Of a stretch of 64,000 nt of DNA, positions 40,360 to 49,475 are shown one piece after another. Position numbers and translations under genes: made by a program. The notes under the pieces are model-generated. The model ran no database searches, was not told where the DNA came from, and saw nothing but the letters and a program-made list of their open reading frames with translations. The first letter of the stretch is position 1; every line of letters begins with the position of its first letter. This DNA is from UBA1422 sp041752735. GTDB lineage: Bacteria; Bacillota; Clostridia; Peptostreptococcales; Anaerovoracaceae. Where the stretch lies: NCBI GenBank assembly GCA_041752735.1, contig JBGSVW010000020.1, positions 124,001 to 188,000 of the forward strand, read 5' to 3'.

Positions 40360-42624
40360 TTGAAAAACATGTCAAAAAATATCGGCATTTACCTGGTCCT
40401 CTTCGGACTGGTATTAGCTATGGCTTGGTTTTATAACAAGACACCACAAGAAGAAATCAAAGACGTCAACTTTACAAAATTCACAAGTTACGTCGCAGAA
40501 GAAAAAGTAACTGAAATCTTTATTGATCCAAACTCCATGCTCCTCATCGGAACATTGGAGGATAAAACAAAGATTCAGACCATCGCCTCTTCGATTCTTG
40601 AGATCAACTGGCTCAACGAAACCTATATCTATCCCCAAGGCGAGCAGGGTATCATAAAACAACTTAACGAAGAACCCTACTCAACCCCTTGGTATCTATC
40701 AATCTTGCCAACCGCCATTATGATGGTGCTTTTGTTGGTATTCTTCTGGTTCATGGTCATGAATCAAGGCGGCGCCAACAACAAAGCCATGTCATTTGGC
40801 AAGAGCAAGGCACGGCTTCAGAAAGACAGTGACCTGAAGAAGCTCACATTTGCTGACGTGGCGGGACTGGATGAAGAGAAAGAGGAACTGGAAGAAATCG
40901 TAGACTTCCTCAAGTTCCCCAAGAAATACAGAAATCTGGGTGCACGGATTCCCAAGGGCATTTTGCTGGTTGGGCCTCCGGGAACAGGCAAAACATACAT
41001 ATCCCGCGCAGCGGCCGGAGAAGCCGGCGTGCCGTTTTTCACCATCAGCGGATCCGATTTTGTGGAAATGTTCGTTGGTGTTGGCGCATCCCGTGTTCGG
41101 GATCTGTTTGAGCAAGCCAAAAAGAACTCACCATGTATCGTTTTCATTGATGAAATCGACGCAGTCGGTCGCCGAAGAGGTGCCGGTATGGGCGGTGGAC
41201 ATGATGAACGGGAACAAACATTGAATCAATTACTGGTAGAAATGGACGGGTTTGCAGAAAACCTGGGCATCATTATTTTGGCAGCCACCAACAGGCCGGA
41301 CATCCTTGACCCCGCCCTTTTAAGACCGGGTCGGTTTGACCGCCAGATTTTCATCGGCGTGCCCGATATCAAAGCCCGTGAAGCCATTTTCCGCATCCAT
41401 TCCAAAAACAAGCCTTTGGACGACGAAGTTGAACCCAAAGTGCTCGCTCGCAGAACCCCTGGGTTCACTCCGGCGGACATAGAGAACATGCTCAACGAGG
41501 CGGCTTTGTTGACTGCCAGACGTAACGGTCTCAAAATACGTATGGAAGAAGTAGAAGAAGCCATCACCAAGGTCATTGCCGGACCGGAGAAAAAGAGTCG
41601 TGTCATCAGCGAGCCCGAAAGAAAGCTTACCGCATACCACGAAGCCGGACATGCCATTGTTGCAGCATCCCTGCCCAATACAGATCCGGTTCATCAGATT
41701 ACCATTGTGCCCCGGGGCAGAGCCGGCGGCTTCACCATGATCCTTCCAAAGGAAGACCGATACTATACCACCAAGACCAACATGGAAGAACAAATCATCC
41801 ATCTGCTTGGCGGACGTGTGTCGGAGCAACTGACTTTGCATGACATCAGCACAGGTGCCAGCAACGACATTATGCGTGCCACCGAAATTGCCAAGGAAAT
41901 GGTAACCAAATACGGCTTCAGCGCCAAACTAGGCCCGGTGAACTACAGCTCATCTGAAGAAGTTTTCCTGGGCAAAGATTTTACCAGCAAACAGAATTAT
42001 TCAGAAGAGACCGCATCGGAAATCGACACAGAAGTCAAGGCCATTATCATCGCAGCTTATGCACGTGCGGAAGAAATCCTGAAGAAACATACTAAGCAGT
42101 TGGATTCTGTGGCCAAGGCGCTATTGGAGCTGGAAACCCTGGATGGTGTCCAATTCAAGGCACTATATGACGGCATAACCACAGCCAAAAAACTGGCTGA
42201 AGAAGTCAAGGCACAGGAGCACCGTACCCGAATCCGAAATGAAGAGGAAGCGGCAGGGATGATGAAACTCATCGCCCAGCAGGAAGAAGATGAAGCCAAA
42301 GAACTGATGGAACCTGACAGCGATGACCTTCCGTCCGAAGAAGAGCTTGCCATTTATGACAAAGACTACTTTAATGATGACGTAGCAGCAGAAGTAAAGC
42401 AGAAAGCGAAGCTCAAAGCTGATAAAACCAAGGAAGAAGCTCCGGAAAAAGCCAAACCGGCAGCAAAAAAGACGAAGGCTGAAACCCCGGCCAAAGCCTC
42501 GACGAAAGCGACCGACAAAGCTCCGGCCAAGGCCTCAACGAAGGCCTCGACGAAAGCAATCACTGAAGATAAAAAGGCACCCAAAAAGCCATCGCCAAAA
42601 AAACCCACAAAGAAGGATGAATAA
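40360..42624 (+). CDS. ftsH: Membrane AAA+ metalloprotease FtsH with a lysine/alanine-rich tail
   Basis: Degrades membrane and short-lived cytosolic proteins. Two membrane spans lie near residues 7-23 and 110-133, flanking an extracytoplasmic loop. The AAA domain has Walker A GPPGTGKT and the second region of homology; the zinc protease site is HEAGH. The core ends near residue 620. A long tail follows: first acidic (residues about 640-675), then from about 680 a run of Lys, Ala, Pro and Thr repeats like histone H1, ending KKPTKKDE. Such a tail is not standard for FtsH. TTG 40360 is chosen because GGAGG lies ten bases ahead; ATG 40369 is alternative. Confidence 0.95.
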   Translation: MKNMSKNIGIYLVLFGLVLAMAWFYNKTPQEEIKDVNFTKFTSYVAEEKVTEIFIDPNSMLLIGTLEDKTKIQTIASSILEINWLNETYIYPQGEQGIIKQLNEEPYSTPWYLSILPTAIMMVLLLVFFWFMVMNQGGANNKAMSFGKSKARLQKDSDLKKLTFADVAGLDEEKEELEEIVDFLKFPKKYRNLGARIPKGILLVGPPGTGKTYISRAAAGEAGVPFFTISGSDFVEMFVGVGASRVRDLFEQAKKNSPCIVFIDEIDAVGRRRGAGMGGGHDEREQTLNQLLVEMDGFAENLGIIILAATNRPDILDPALLRPGRFDRQIFIGVPDIKAREAIFRIHSKNKPLDDEVEPKVLARRTPGFTPADIENMLNEAALLTARRNGLKIRMEEVEEAITKVIAGPEKKSRVISEPERKLTAYHEAGHAIVAASLPNTDPVHQITIVPRGRAGGFTMILPKEDRYYTTKTNMEEQIIHLLGGRVSEQLTLHDISTGASNDIMRATEIAKEMVTKYGFSAKLGPVNYSSSEEVFLGKDFTSKQNYSEETASEIDTEVKAIIIAAYARAEEILKKHTKQLDSVAKALLELETLDGVQFKALYDGITTAKKLAEEVKAQEHRTRIRNEEEAAGMMKLIAQQEEDEAKELMEPDSDDLPSEEELAIYDKDYFNDDVAAEVKQKAKLKADKTKEEAPEKAKPAAKKTKAETPAKASTKATDKAPAKASTKASTKAITEDKKAPKKPSPKKPTKKDE

Positions 42625-44190
42625 ATGAAGGTTACGGTAAAAGATTTCTTTGAGCTGGCTGCCTTTGCAGATGCCAAGGTCCTTGCCGGAGAGCGAAACT
42701 TAGGAAGTACAGTCAAAAAAGTGTCGGTGCTGGAAGCCACGACCAAAGATGACGTGCGCCGATTTTGTGCGGCCCCTAACCAAATGATGTTGACCTCGTT
42801 TTTTGGGATTAACCAAAACGAAGACGCCCAAAGCCAGGTCATAGAAGCTTTGGTTGCAGGTGGAACCACCGCATTGGTAGTTTTCCATGTGGGCCAAGTA
42901 GTCAAATCCATCGGCAAAAAGGTAATTGATACCGCTGAAAGATTGGGATTGCCATTGATCATCTTGAGCGAAAGATTGGACCTAGACATGGGAGACGTCA
43001 TCGACGAAACCATGAGCAAACTGTTTTATGGCTCAAGTAACAGCTTCGGAAACGACTTGATCAACAATACAATTTTCCATCTGTTGAATTTTGAGAAATA
43101 CAGCAATTTCCAGTCAGCAATACGAGCGGCAGCATTGAACAACGACTTCCAGTTGATCTTGCTCAGCGAAGACTTCAACCCAATTTTCTCTGTTGAGACC
43201 CGTAACATCACCACCATCGACGAAGCCATTCGTCTTGGCAAAGAACGGGAAGTGGGAAACCAGGCAGCAGTGTTCACCATGATCGACGTCAATGGCGTTC
43301 TGACCTACTGGGGACCGGTAAGCATCCACGACCAAAAGTACTTCATGTTCATTGTGGACAACGAAGACTCTTACTCCAAAGCCGAAATCACCAAGCTGGC
43401 TGAAATCATAGAGCTGGCCATGGGGATGTGGAAATACACGCCCGAGCGGGACGCCAAGGCAGAGTTCATCAAAGCCATCCGCAGAGGCAACAAGAGCCTG
43501 GCATACACTCTGAAAGATGAAGCAGGTATCAACGTCAGTGAGATCCGAAGCGTGTTTTACGCCAAGGGGATTGAACATACTACTAGCAGTTCCCAAATAG
43601 CTGCTTTCGAAAAGGAAACGGATTTTAGAGTCTTAAAGATTATTGAAGGCGAAGAAACCTATGGCATCATCTTGGGTCAAAAGATCGAAGGAATTTCCTA
43701 TGTGAACTTGTTCGATCGGCTGAAAGATGATAAGCAAGTCCGAATTTTTCATGTCACAGGCATCGACGGCATCGAAAGTGCTGCAGACGCCTATCGACTA
43801 ATCAACGAAACCTGGTCTTTTGTTCAGGTGGTGTTCCCCTTCAAACGGGTTTTCACCAAGTACGAAATGGCCTTGGTCAGCAACTGCATCAACATCCAAT
43901 TGCAAGGCGGATACGTTAAGAAAAATTATATGGACTTGTTGGATACTTTCCGGGATGCAGGAGAAAACAAAGGCAAACAGCTTTTGGAAACCCTAGAAAC
44001 ATTCGTGCTGGATGCAGGGATGAACAGCGGAAAAACCGCAGAATTCATGAGCATTCACGCAAATACCGTCCAGTATCGCCTAAAGAAAATCAACGACATA
44101 CTAGGCGTAGAAATCACCGGCAACCGGGTCATACCCGGCCTGACCATCTCCCTGGCTTTGAAGCGCTTGGAGAAATTGGTCAGCCAGTAA
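42625..44190 (+). CDS. PucR/CdaR-type transcriptional regulator
   Basis: The 521 residues have the PucR plan. The N-terminal PucR ligand-binding domain is about residues 5-125. A middle part resembles the degenerate GGDEF-like module of CdaR. The C-terminal HTH_30 reads MSIHANTVQYRLKKINDILG near residue 473. These proteins activate catabolic genes in response to metabolites or nitrogen status. The ATG starts on the base after the ftsH stop. The gene precedes the methylmalonyl-CoA decarboxylase-like operon, its likeliest target (inference). Confidence 0.85.
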   Translation: MKVTVKDFFELAAFADAKVLAGERNLGSTVKKVSVLEATTKDDVRRFCAAPNQMMLTSFFGINQNEDAQSQVIEALVAGGTTALVVFHVGQVVKSIGKKVIDTAERLGLPLIILSERLDLDMGDVIDETMSKLFYGSSNSFGNDLINNTIFHLLNFEKYSNFQSAIRAAALNNDFQLILLSEDFNPIFSVETRNITTIDEAIRLGKEREVGNQAAVFTMIDVNGVLTYWGPVSIHDQKYFMFIVDNEDSYSKAEITKLAEIIELAMGMWKYTPERDAKAEFIKAIRRGNKSLAYTLKDEAGINVSEIRSVFYAKGIEHTTSSSQIAAFEKETDFRVLKIIEGEETYGIILGQKIEGISYVNLFDRLKDDKQVRIFHVTGIDGIESAADAYRLINETWSFVQVVFPFKRVFTKYEMALVSNCINIQLQGGYVKKNYMDLLDTFRDAGENKGKQLLETLETFVLDAGMNSGKTAEFMSIHANTVQYRLKKINDILGVEITGNRVIPGLTISLALKRLEKLVSQ

Positions 44191-44221
44191 GGTTGTTTAA
44201 TAGCTTTTAAAGATAATAAAT

Positions 44222-44275
44222 ATAGCCGTCTCAGCGGGTTTATGAACTTCACTGAAGGCGGCTTTATTTTTTTTA
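44222..44275 (+). terminator. Terminator after the PucR gene
   Basis: ATAGCCGTCTCAG on the left pairs with CTGAAGGCGGCTTTAT on the right with one bulge, then a run of eight Ts. Confidence 0.78.
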
Positions 44276-44351
44276 CAAATTTTATCTTTGCCATGGAAAA
44301 TTTGAGCATGAATCCGGGCATGGAAGAATAATGTATACACCAAAATATTCC

Positions 44352-44380
44352 TTGAAAATTGAATGGTTTTCAGATATAGT
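44352..44380 (+). promoter_or_regulatory. Sigma-A promoter of the mmdA operon
   Basis: TTGAAA (44352-44357), 17 bases, TATAGT (44375-44380). The leader to the mmdA start is about 95 bases. Confidence 0.72.
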
Positions 44381-44481
44381 GTGTTTGGTGCGTTTTGCCT
44401 ATTTTTGGTGTTTTTGAACACCGACGCAGGGAAACGCAAAAGAGCAAGAAAACCCTATTTCAACAATAAGGAGGAAATATA

Positions 44482-46029
44482 ATGAACAAGCTTGAACAGC
44501 TTCGTGAGTACAAAGCCAAAATAGCATTAGGCGGCGGACAAGACAAGATTGATGCACAGCACAAAAGAGGCAAATTGACTGCACGTGAAAGACTGGATAT
44601 CCTATTTGACGAGGGTAGCTTCGTTGAAATTGATACCTTTGTAACCAACCGCAGCAACAACTTCGACATGCCAGAAAAGAAATTCCACGGCGATGGCGTT
44701 GTGACCGGTTACGGTACAGTGGATGGCAGACTGGTCTTCGCATTTTCCCAGGACTTCACCGTCATCGGCGGATCCTTAGGTGAATACCATGCCGAAAAAA
44801 TTGTCAAAGTTCAGAACATGGCTTTGAAAATGGGCGCACCTATCGTCGGCGTCAACGATTCCGGTGGTGCCAGAGTGGAAGAAGGCGTTAACGCGCTGTC
44901 CGGCTTTGCGAAGATTTTCAAGAACAACACCATTTCCTCTGGCGTTATACCACAAATTTCAGTCATCATGGGACCTTGTGCAGGAGGCGCAGTATATTCG
45001 CCTGCCATCACAGACTTCATTTTCATGGTAGACAAAACCAGCCAGATGTTCATCACCGGCCCCCAGGTTATCAAGACTGTAACCGGAGAAGATGTATCGG
45101 CTGAGGATTTGGGCGGCGCTCTTTCCAATAATGTTAAAAGCGGCAACGCACACTTCATGGGCAAGGATGACACCGAAACTCTGATGATGGTTCGTGATTT
45201 GCTTAGCTACTTCCCCTCCAACAACATGGAAACCCCACCGGTTTACGCTGCGACAGACAGCCCCAACCGATTAATCCCTGAATTTGAAGACCTCATCCCA
45301 GAGAATCCCAACAAAGCATATGATATGTACGAAATCATCAAAGGCCTTGCCGATGACGGGATTATTCTTGATGTAGCAGCTCAGTATGCCAAGAGCATCA
45401 TTACCTGCTTCATCCGCTTGGATGGCCAGACCGTTGGCGTCATTGCTAACCAGCCCAGAGTGGAAGCAGGATGCCTGAACATCAACTCCTCAGACAAAGC
45501 AGCACGTTTCATCAGAAGATGCGACGCGTTTAATATTCCCATGCTGACCATTGAAGACGTTCCGGGCTTCTTGCCGGGAACCGATCAAGAATGGGGTGGC
45601 ATTATCAGACATGGCGCAAAATTGCTTTATGCTTATGCAGAAGCGACGGTACCAATGGTTACCCTGATCTGCAGAAAAGCATACGGTGGCGCATACATCG
45701 GCATGTGCAACAGAGAGCTTGGTTCAGACATGGTTCTGGCTTGGCCTTCCGCACAAATCGCAGTCATGGGCGCATCCGGCGCAGCCAATATTATTTCATC
45801 TGTTAAGGCTGAAATAAAGGCTTCCGACGATCCCATTGCAAAGACCAAAGAAAAGATTGCCGAATACGAAGAGAAATTCAATAATCCGTACAGAGCAGCA
45901 GAAATGGGCTATGTAGACGATGTTATTGAGCCGGCCACATCCCGACAGAGAATCATCAGTGCCTTCGACATGCTGGCAACCAAGAGAGCTTCCTTGCCGG
46001 CCAAGAAGCACGGAAACATTCCGCTATAG
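44482..46029 (+). CDS. mmdA: Methylmalonyl-CoA decarboxylase alpha subunit (carboxyltransferase)
   Basis: The 515-residue protein is of the MmdA/PccB carboxyltransferase type. It has the two crotonase-like halves with GGSLGEYHAEKI, NDSGGARVEEGV, GPCAGGAVYSPA, and in the second half DVPGFLPGTDQEWGGIIRHGAKLLYAYAEA split by the usual loop. It would move CO2 from methylmalonyl-CoA (or propionyl/malonyl type substrates) to biotin. It differs clearly from the 580-residue GcdA here. AAGGAGGAAAT gives the start. Delta and gamma genes follow, but no beta gene. Confidence 0.9.
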   Translation: MNKLEQLREYKAKIALGGGQDKIDAQHKRGKLTARERLDILFDEGSFVEIDTFVTNRSNNFDMPEKKFHGDGVVTGYGTVDGRLVFAFSQDFTVIGGSLGEYHAEKIVKVQNMALKMGAPIVGVNDSGGARVEEGVNALSGFAKIFKNNTISSGVIPQISVIMGPCAGGAVYSPAITDFIFMVDKTSQMFITGPQVIKTVTGEDVSAEDLGGALSNNVKSGNAHFMGKDDTETLMMVRDLLSYFPSNNMETPPVYAATDSPNRLIPEFEDLIPENPNKAYDMYEIIKGLADDGIILDVAAQYAKSIITCFIRLDGQTVGVIANQPRVEAGCLNINSSDKAARFIRRCDAFNIPMLTIEDVPGFLPGTDQEWGGIIRHGAKLLYAYAEATVPMVTLICRKAYGGAYIGMCNRELGSDMVLAWPSAQIAVMGASGAANIISSVKAEIKASDDPIAKTKEKIAEYEEKFNNPYRAAEMGYVDDVIEPATSRQRIISAFDMLATKRASLPAKKHGNIPL

Positions 46030-46040
46030 GAGGTGGCAAC

Positions 46041-46448
46041 ATGAGTTTAATGGAATTATTTGCAGATCCCAGTACATTTGACACCCTCTCCTTAGGAGAA
46101 AAGGTTGTCGGCTCGCTGGTTACTGCATTGCTGGGCATGGGCACGACGTTCACGGTACTGGTTCTGATCTGGGGCTTCATCGCCCTAATCGGACGGCTTG
46201 TACGCAAAGAAGAAAAAGTGTTCCATCACGAAGAGGCACCCGCCCCGGCTGTGGCATCAACTCCGGCACCTGCCCCTGTAAATGCGGACGCTACCTTGGT
46301 AGCAGTCATCATGGCCGCCATTGCAGCCGCAGAAGGGACCGCAGTAGCCAACAATCTGGTTGTTCGAAAGATTATAAGAATCCCGGGACCCGATTCCGTT
46401 TGGAGCAACACCGGCAGAAATGAATGCCTGGACAGCAGAAGAGTATAA
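46041..46448 (+). CDS. OadG family (delta) subunit of a Na+-pumping decarboxylase
   Basis: The 135 residues have one membrane span near residues 26-52, then an Ala/Pro linker (APAPAVASTPAPAPV) and a C-terminal domain ending IPGPDSVWSNTGRNECLDSR. This tail is the one that docks to the alpha subunit in this family. AGGAGGTGGCAAC precedes the start. It lies 11 bases after mmdA and 46 before the biotin carrier gene, the normal order for the complex. Confidence 0.88.
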   Translation: MSLMELFADPSTFDTLSLGEKVVGSLVTALLGMGTTFTVLVLIWGFIALIGRLVRKEEKVFHHEEAPAPAVASTPAPAPVNADATLVAVIMAAIAAAEGTAVANNLVVRKIIRIPGPDSVWSNTGRNECLDSRRV

Positions 46449-46494
46449 ATCTATTCGAGATAATTTGTGATGAAATGCATAAAGGAGAAAATAA

Positions 46495-46896
46495 ATGAAA
46501 CAGTATAACATTACCGTAAATGGAACCGCATATGCCGTTGAGGTAGAAGAACTTGGCGGAACATCCGCACCTAAGGCCGCTCCAGCAGCAGCCCCAGCAC
46601 CTGCAGCAGCACCCGCCGCTGCTCCTGCACCTGCCCCAGCCGCAAAACCAGCCGCAGCACCTGCAGCAGCACCTGCAGCCGGAGCAACAGTTGTATCTTC
46701 ACCGATGCCCGGAACCATTCTGGACGTCAAGGTAACGCCCGGCCAGGCCATCAAATCCGGCCAGGTATTGGTGATCTTGGAAGCCATGAAAATGGAAAAC
46801 GAAATCATGTCACCTGTTGATGGAACCATTGATGTTGTATCCACAACCAAGGGTTCATCAGTCAATGCAGGTGATTTACTTGTGACAATCAAATAG
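46495..46896 (+). CDS. mmdC: Biotin carboxyl carrier subunit with Ala/Pro linker
   Basis: Residues 1-22 form a short docking strand part. Residues 23-62 are an Ala/Pro-rich flexible linker. The C-terminal 70 residues are the biotinyl barrel, with the biotin lysine in LEAMKMEN near residue 99. This is the full-length gamma subunit form of 133 residues, unlike the two linkerless proteins at 26043 and 31668. It ends the operon, and a terminator follows. Confidence 0.93.
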   Translation: MKQYNITVNGTAYAVEVEELGGTSAPKAAPAAAPAPAAAPAAAPAPAPAAKPAAAPAAAPAAGATVVSSPMPGTILDVKVTPGQAIKSGQVLVILEAMKMENEIMSPVDGTIDVVSTTKGSSVNAGDLLVTIK

Positions 46897-46943
46897 TAAC
46901 CGAATAATCAAGAAACGAACAACGCAAAATTTAAATACGAAAG

Positions 46944-46969
46944 AAGGCCTTGCTTCCGCAGGGCCTTTT
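46944..46969 (+). terminator. Terminator after mmdC
   Basis: AAGGCCTTGC (46944-46953), TTCC loop, GCAGGGCCTTTT: a ten-bp stem with one G-T pair. It confirms that no decarboxylase beta gene is cotranscribed here. Confidence 0.82.
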
Positions 46970-47084
46970 GCATATAATTAAACCCTAGCGATTGAATTCT
47001 TTGCGGAATTCCACACTCAATAAATCAATTGAATAACGAACACAAACGTTAATCATCCAACGCGGAGCTAAGGAGGAATAAACC

Positions 47085-47897
47085 ATGCTACTGGCATTCG
47101 ATGTAGGCAACACCAATATTGTACTGGGTGTTTTCAAAGATGGTAATCTCATTCAGAACTGGCGACTTGAAACCGACAACAACAAGAGCGCAGATGAGTA
47201 CGGAATGATTATTAACCAGCTTTTTTCATATGAAGGATTAAATATCCACGATGTTAAAGACATCATCGTCTCAACCGTTGTGCCGTCTGTGCTGTTTACC
47301 CTGCAGCATCTTTCCATGAAATACTTCAATAAGCGCGCCATTGTCATTGAACCGGGTGTCAAAACCGGTCTGGTGATTAAATACGACAACCCCAAACAGG
47401 TGGGTGCTGACCGGATTGTCAATGCGGTTGCTGCCTTCGCCAAATATGGGGGACCTTTGATTATAATCGACTTCGGAACAGCTACCACCTTTTGCGCCAT
47501 TACGGAACGAGCCGAATACCTGGGCGGAACCATTGCCCCGGGCCTGAAGATTTCTTCCGAAGCGCTCTTCGAAAAAACAGCCAAGCTTCCAAAGGTCGAA
47601 TTGGAACAACCCGGTCACGTCATTTGCAAAAATACAGTTCAGTCCATGCAATCCGGATTGGTTTACGGCCACACCGGTATGGTTGATTACATAGTCAAAA
47701 AAATGAAAGTTGAGCTGACAGAAATCAATGGAAGCGACAAACCCATCACCGTTGTAGCCACCGGCGGCTTTGCTGAAATGATCAGCAAAGATCTGGACTG
47801 TATCGAACACGTGGATAAGCTCCTGACTTTAGAAGGATTGGCTATCATTTACGAAAAGAACAAGAAAGTTGTTGGTACAGTGGACTGCAAAGCATAA
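47085..47897 (+). CDS. coaX: Type III pantothenate kinase
   Basis: First step of coenzyme A synthesis from pantothenate. The ASKHA fold motifs are clear: FDVGNTN at the start, the substrate motif GADRIVNAVAA near residue 106, and DFGTATTF near residue 130. The 270 residues are slightly longer than average. The start follows AAGGAGGAAT. The dus gene starts five bases after its stop, a conserved Firmicutes pairing. Confidence 0.95.
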   Translation: MLLAFDVGNTNIVLGVFKDGNLIQNWRLETDNNKSADEYGMIINQLFSYEGLNIHDVKDIIVSTVVPSVLFTLQHLSMKYFNKRAIVIEPGVKTGLVIKYDNPKQVGADRIVNAVAAFAKYGGPLIIIDFGTATTFCAITERAEYLGGTIAPGLKISSEALFEKTAKLPKVELEQPGHVICKNTVQSMQSGLVYGHTGMVDYIVKKMKVELTEINGSDKPITVVATGGFAEMISKDLDCIEHVDKLLTLEGLAIIYEKNKKVVGTVDCKA

Positions 47898-47901
47898 TAT
47901 T

Positions 47902-48891
47902 ATGAAACCAATCGGAACATTTACCCCTGACAATCCGTTTTTCCTTGCCCCTCTTGCGGGCATTACTGACGCACCCACTAGGCTACTGGCCAAATCAATG
48001 GGGGCGTCATTGGTTTATACGGAAATGGTCAGCGGCAAAGGGTTGATGTATAATAATAAAAACACCCAGGGCTTGCTTCGGATTCACGAAGAAGAAAAAC
48101 CGGTGGCCATCCAAATCTTTGGATGCGAACCGGAAGTCATGGGTTACACAGCCAGAGAATTGAATTCCCGAGAGAATGCCATCCTTGACATCAATATGGG
48201 TTGCCCCGTTCCCAAAGTCACAAGATACGGCGAAGGCTCCGCCATGATGAAAGATCCCAAGAATATCTTTCGAGTAGTGGAAGCCGCCGTCCAAAATACC
48301 GACAAACCAGTCACCATCAAAATTCGAAGCGGATGGGATGCGGATTCCATCAACGCAACCGAGGTAGCGAAAATGGCTGAAGCGGCCGGCGCCGCCGCTG
48401 TCGCAGTCCATGGCCGGACCAGAGATCAGTTCTACACCGGCAAAGCCGACTGGTCCGTCATTTCCGATGTAGCCCGAAGCGTTAGCATCCCCGTCATCGG
48501 AAATGGGGACATCTTCCACGGGGAAGATGCCCTGGCCATGCTTGATCAAACAGGCTGTGAGTATGTGATGATTGCCAGAGGTGCCCTGGGCAACCCCTGG
48601 ATTTTTAGGGAAGCACTGGCCCTTTATGGGGGTCGCCCCAAACCGGAACCCCCTACCACAGCCGAAAAAATAGCCATGCTGATTCATCATCTGGATCTGG
48701 CTATTGTTGAAAAAGGGGAGCGGGTTGCTGTCATGGAACTCCGCAAGCACGTGGGTTGGTATCTCAAAGGTGAGCATGGCGCTACCGCCGTCAGACGGAT
48801 GGTGAACCAAATCACTGCCGCCTCCGAACTCCGAAACCTTCTGGAAGGACTGCTGGAAACCCCGCACGGGAGTTTGCGCGAAATCGAATAA
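47902..48891 (+). CDS. dusB: tRNA-dihydrouridine synthase (DusB-like)
   Basis: A flavoenzyme that reduces uridines in tRNA D-loops. LAPLAGITDAPTR begins the barrel, the catalytic cysteine lies in NMGCPVPKV near residue 97, and the FMN phosphate region includes IGNGDI and ARGALGNPW. The 329 residues fit. It is coupled to coaX and ends at a strong terminator. Confidence 0.94.
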   Translation: MKPIGTFTPDNPFFLAPLAGITDAPTRLLAKSMGASLVYTEMVSGKGLMYNNKNTQGLLRIHEEEKPVAIQIFGCEPEVMGYTARELNSRENAILDINMGCPVPKVTRYGEGSAMMKDPKNIFRVVEAAVQNTDKPVTIKIRSGWDADSINATEVAKMAEAAGAAAVAVHGRTRDQFYTGKADWSVISDVARSVSIPVIGNGDIFHGEDALAMLDQTGCEYVMIARGALGNPWIFREALALYGGRPKPEPPTTAEKIAMLIHHLDLAIVEKGERVAVMELRKHVGWYLKGEHGATAVRRMVNQITAASELRNLLEGLLETPHGSLREIE

Positions 48892-48906
48892 ACCCTAAAA
48901 AAGAGT

Positions 48907-48956
48907 AAAAATCTGCACATTTTATCAAAATATAAGGAAAAATGTGCAGATTTTTT
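48907..48956. terminator. Bidirectional terminator after dusB
   Basis: AAAAATCTGCACATTTT pairs with AAAAATGTGCAGATTTTTT across a short A/T loop. Confidence 0.88.
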
Positions 48957-49038
48957 CATTTTTGCGTAGATTTAATAAACAAGCATCATGTGAAACCCTC
49001 CAAATCCCAACCCCCAAAAAAATTTTCCAAAAAAGTTG

Positions 49039-49090
49039 TTGACAAGTAATATTATATGTCGTATAGTATTGCCATAAGAACAATATTGTT
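49039..49090 (+). promoter_or_regulatory. Promoter and palindrome for the padR operon
   Basis: TTGACA (49039-49044), 17 bases, TATAGT (49062-49067). A perfect palindrome AACAATATTGTT at 49079-49090 covers the region just after the transcription start and could be an operator for the PadR protein encoded next. Confidence 0.72.
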
Positions 49091-49154
49091 AATATCTAAC
49101 TTGGACGCAGCCGGCGGGCTGCACCATATAACAAAAAGAAAGGAGCGGGGTAGC

Positions 49155-49475
49155 ATGAGCTTTCAAATAGGATCAACATTATTGGATGCCTGCGTTCTGT
49201 CCGTTTTGGCTAAAGGGGACACATATGGATACGTTTTGACACAAACCATGAAGCAGGCCATCGATATATCAGAATCAACCCTTTACCCGGTTTTGCGCAG
49301 ACTTCAAAAGGAAGGCCATCTTCGAACCTACGATGAACCATTCCAAGGTAGGAACCGACGATACTACGCAATTACCGAATCCGGCACAGTCAAATATCTG
49401 GAATACAAGCAGGAATGGACCGAGTATAAAACCAAACTGAATTCTCTATTAAACGGAGGTGAGGACAGTGAATAG
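49155..49475 (+). CDS. PadR family transcriptional regulator
   Basis: A 106-residue winged-helix protein of the short PadR (s1) group: LDACVLSVLAKGDTYGYVLTQ, then STLYPVLRRLQKEGHL with the DNA-recognition helix, and the wing GRNRRYYAIT. It probably represses its own operon with the two envelope-type proteins that follow. AAAGGAGCGGGG supports ATG 49155. The next gene starts eight bases before its stop. Confidence 0.92.
   Translation: MSFQIGSTLLDACVLSVLAKGDTYGYVLTQTMKQAIDISESTLYPVLRRLQKEGHLRTYDEPFQGRNRRYYAITESGTVKYLEYKQEWTEYKTKLNSLLNGGEDSE

Noticed and set aside
44380..44400. TTGGTGCGTTTTGCC, looks like a sigma-54 promoter before mmdA
   Set aside because: The GG-to-GC spacing is eight bases instead of ten, and a proper sigma-A promoter lies just upstream.
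46257..46892. Long Ala/Gly-rich frame on the minus strand
   Set aside because: It is the mirror of the Ala/Pro linker in mmdC and the OadG gene; low complexity and no ribosome site.
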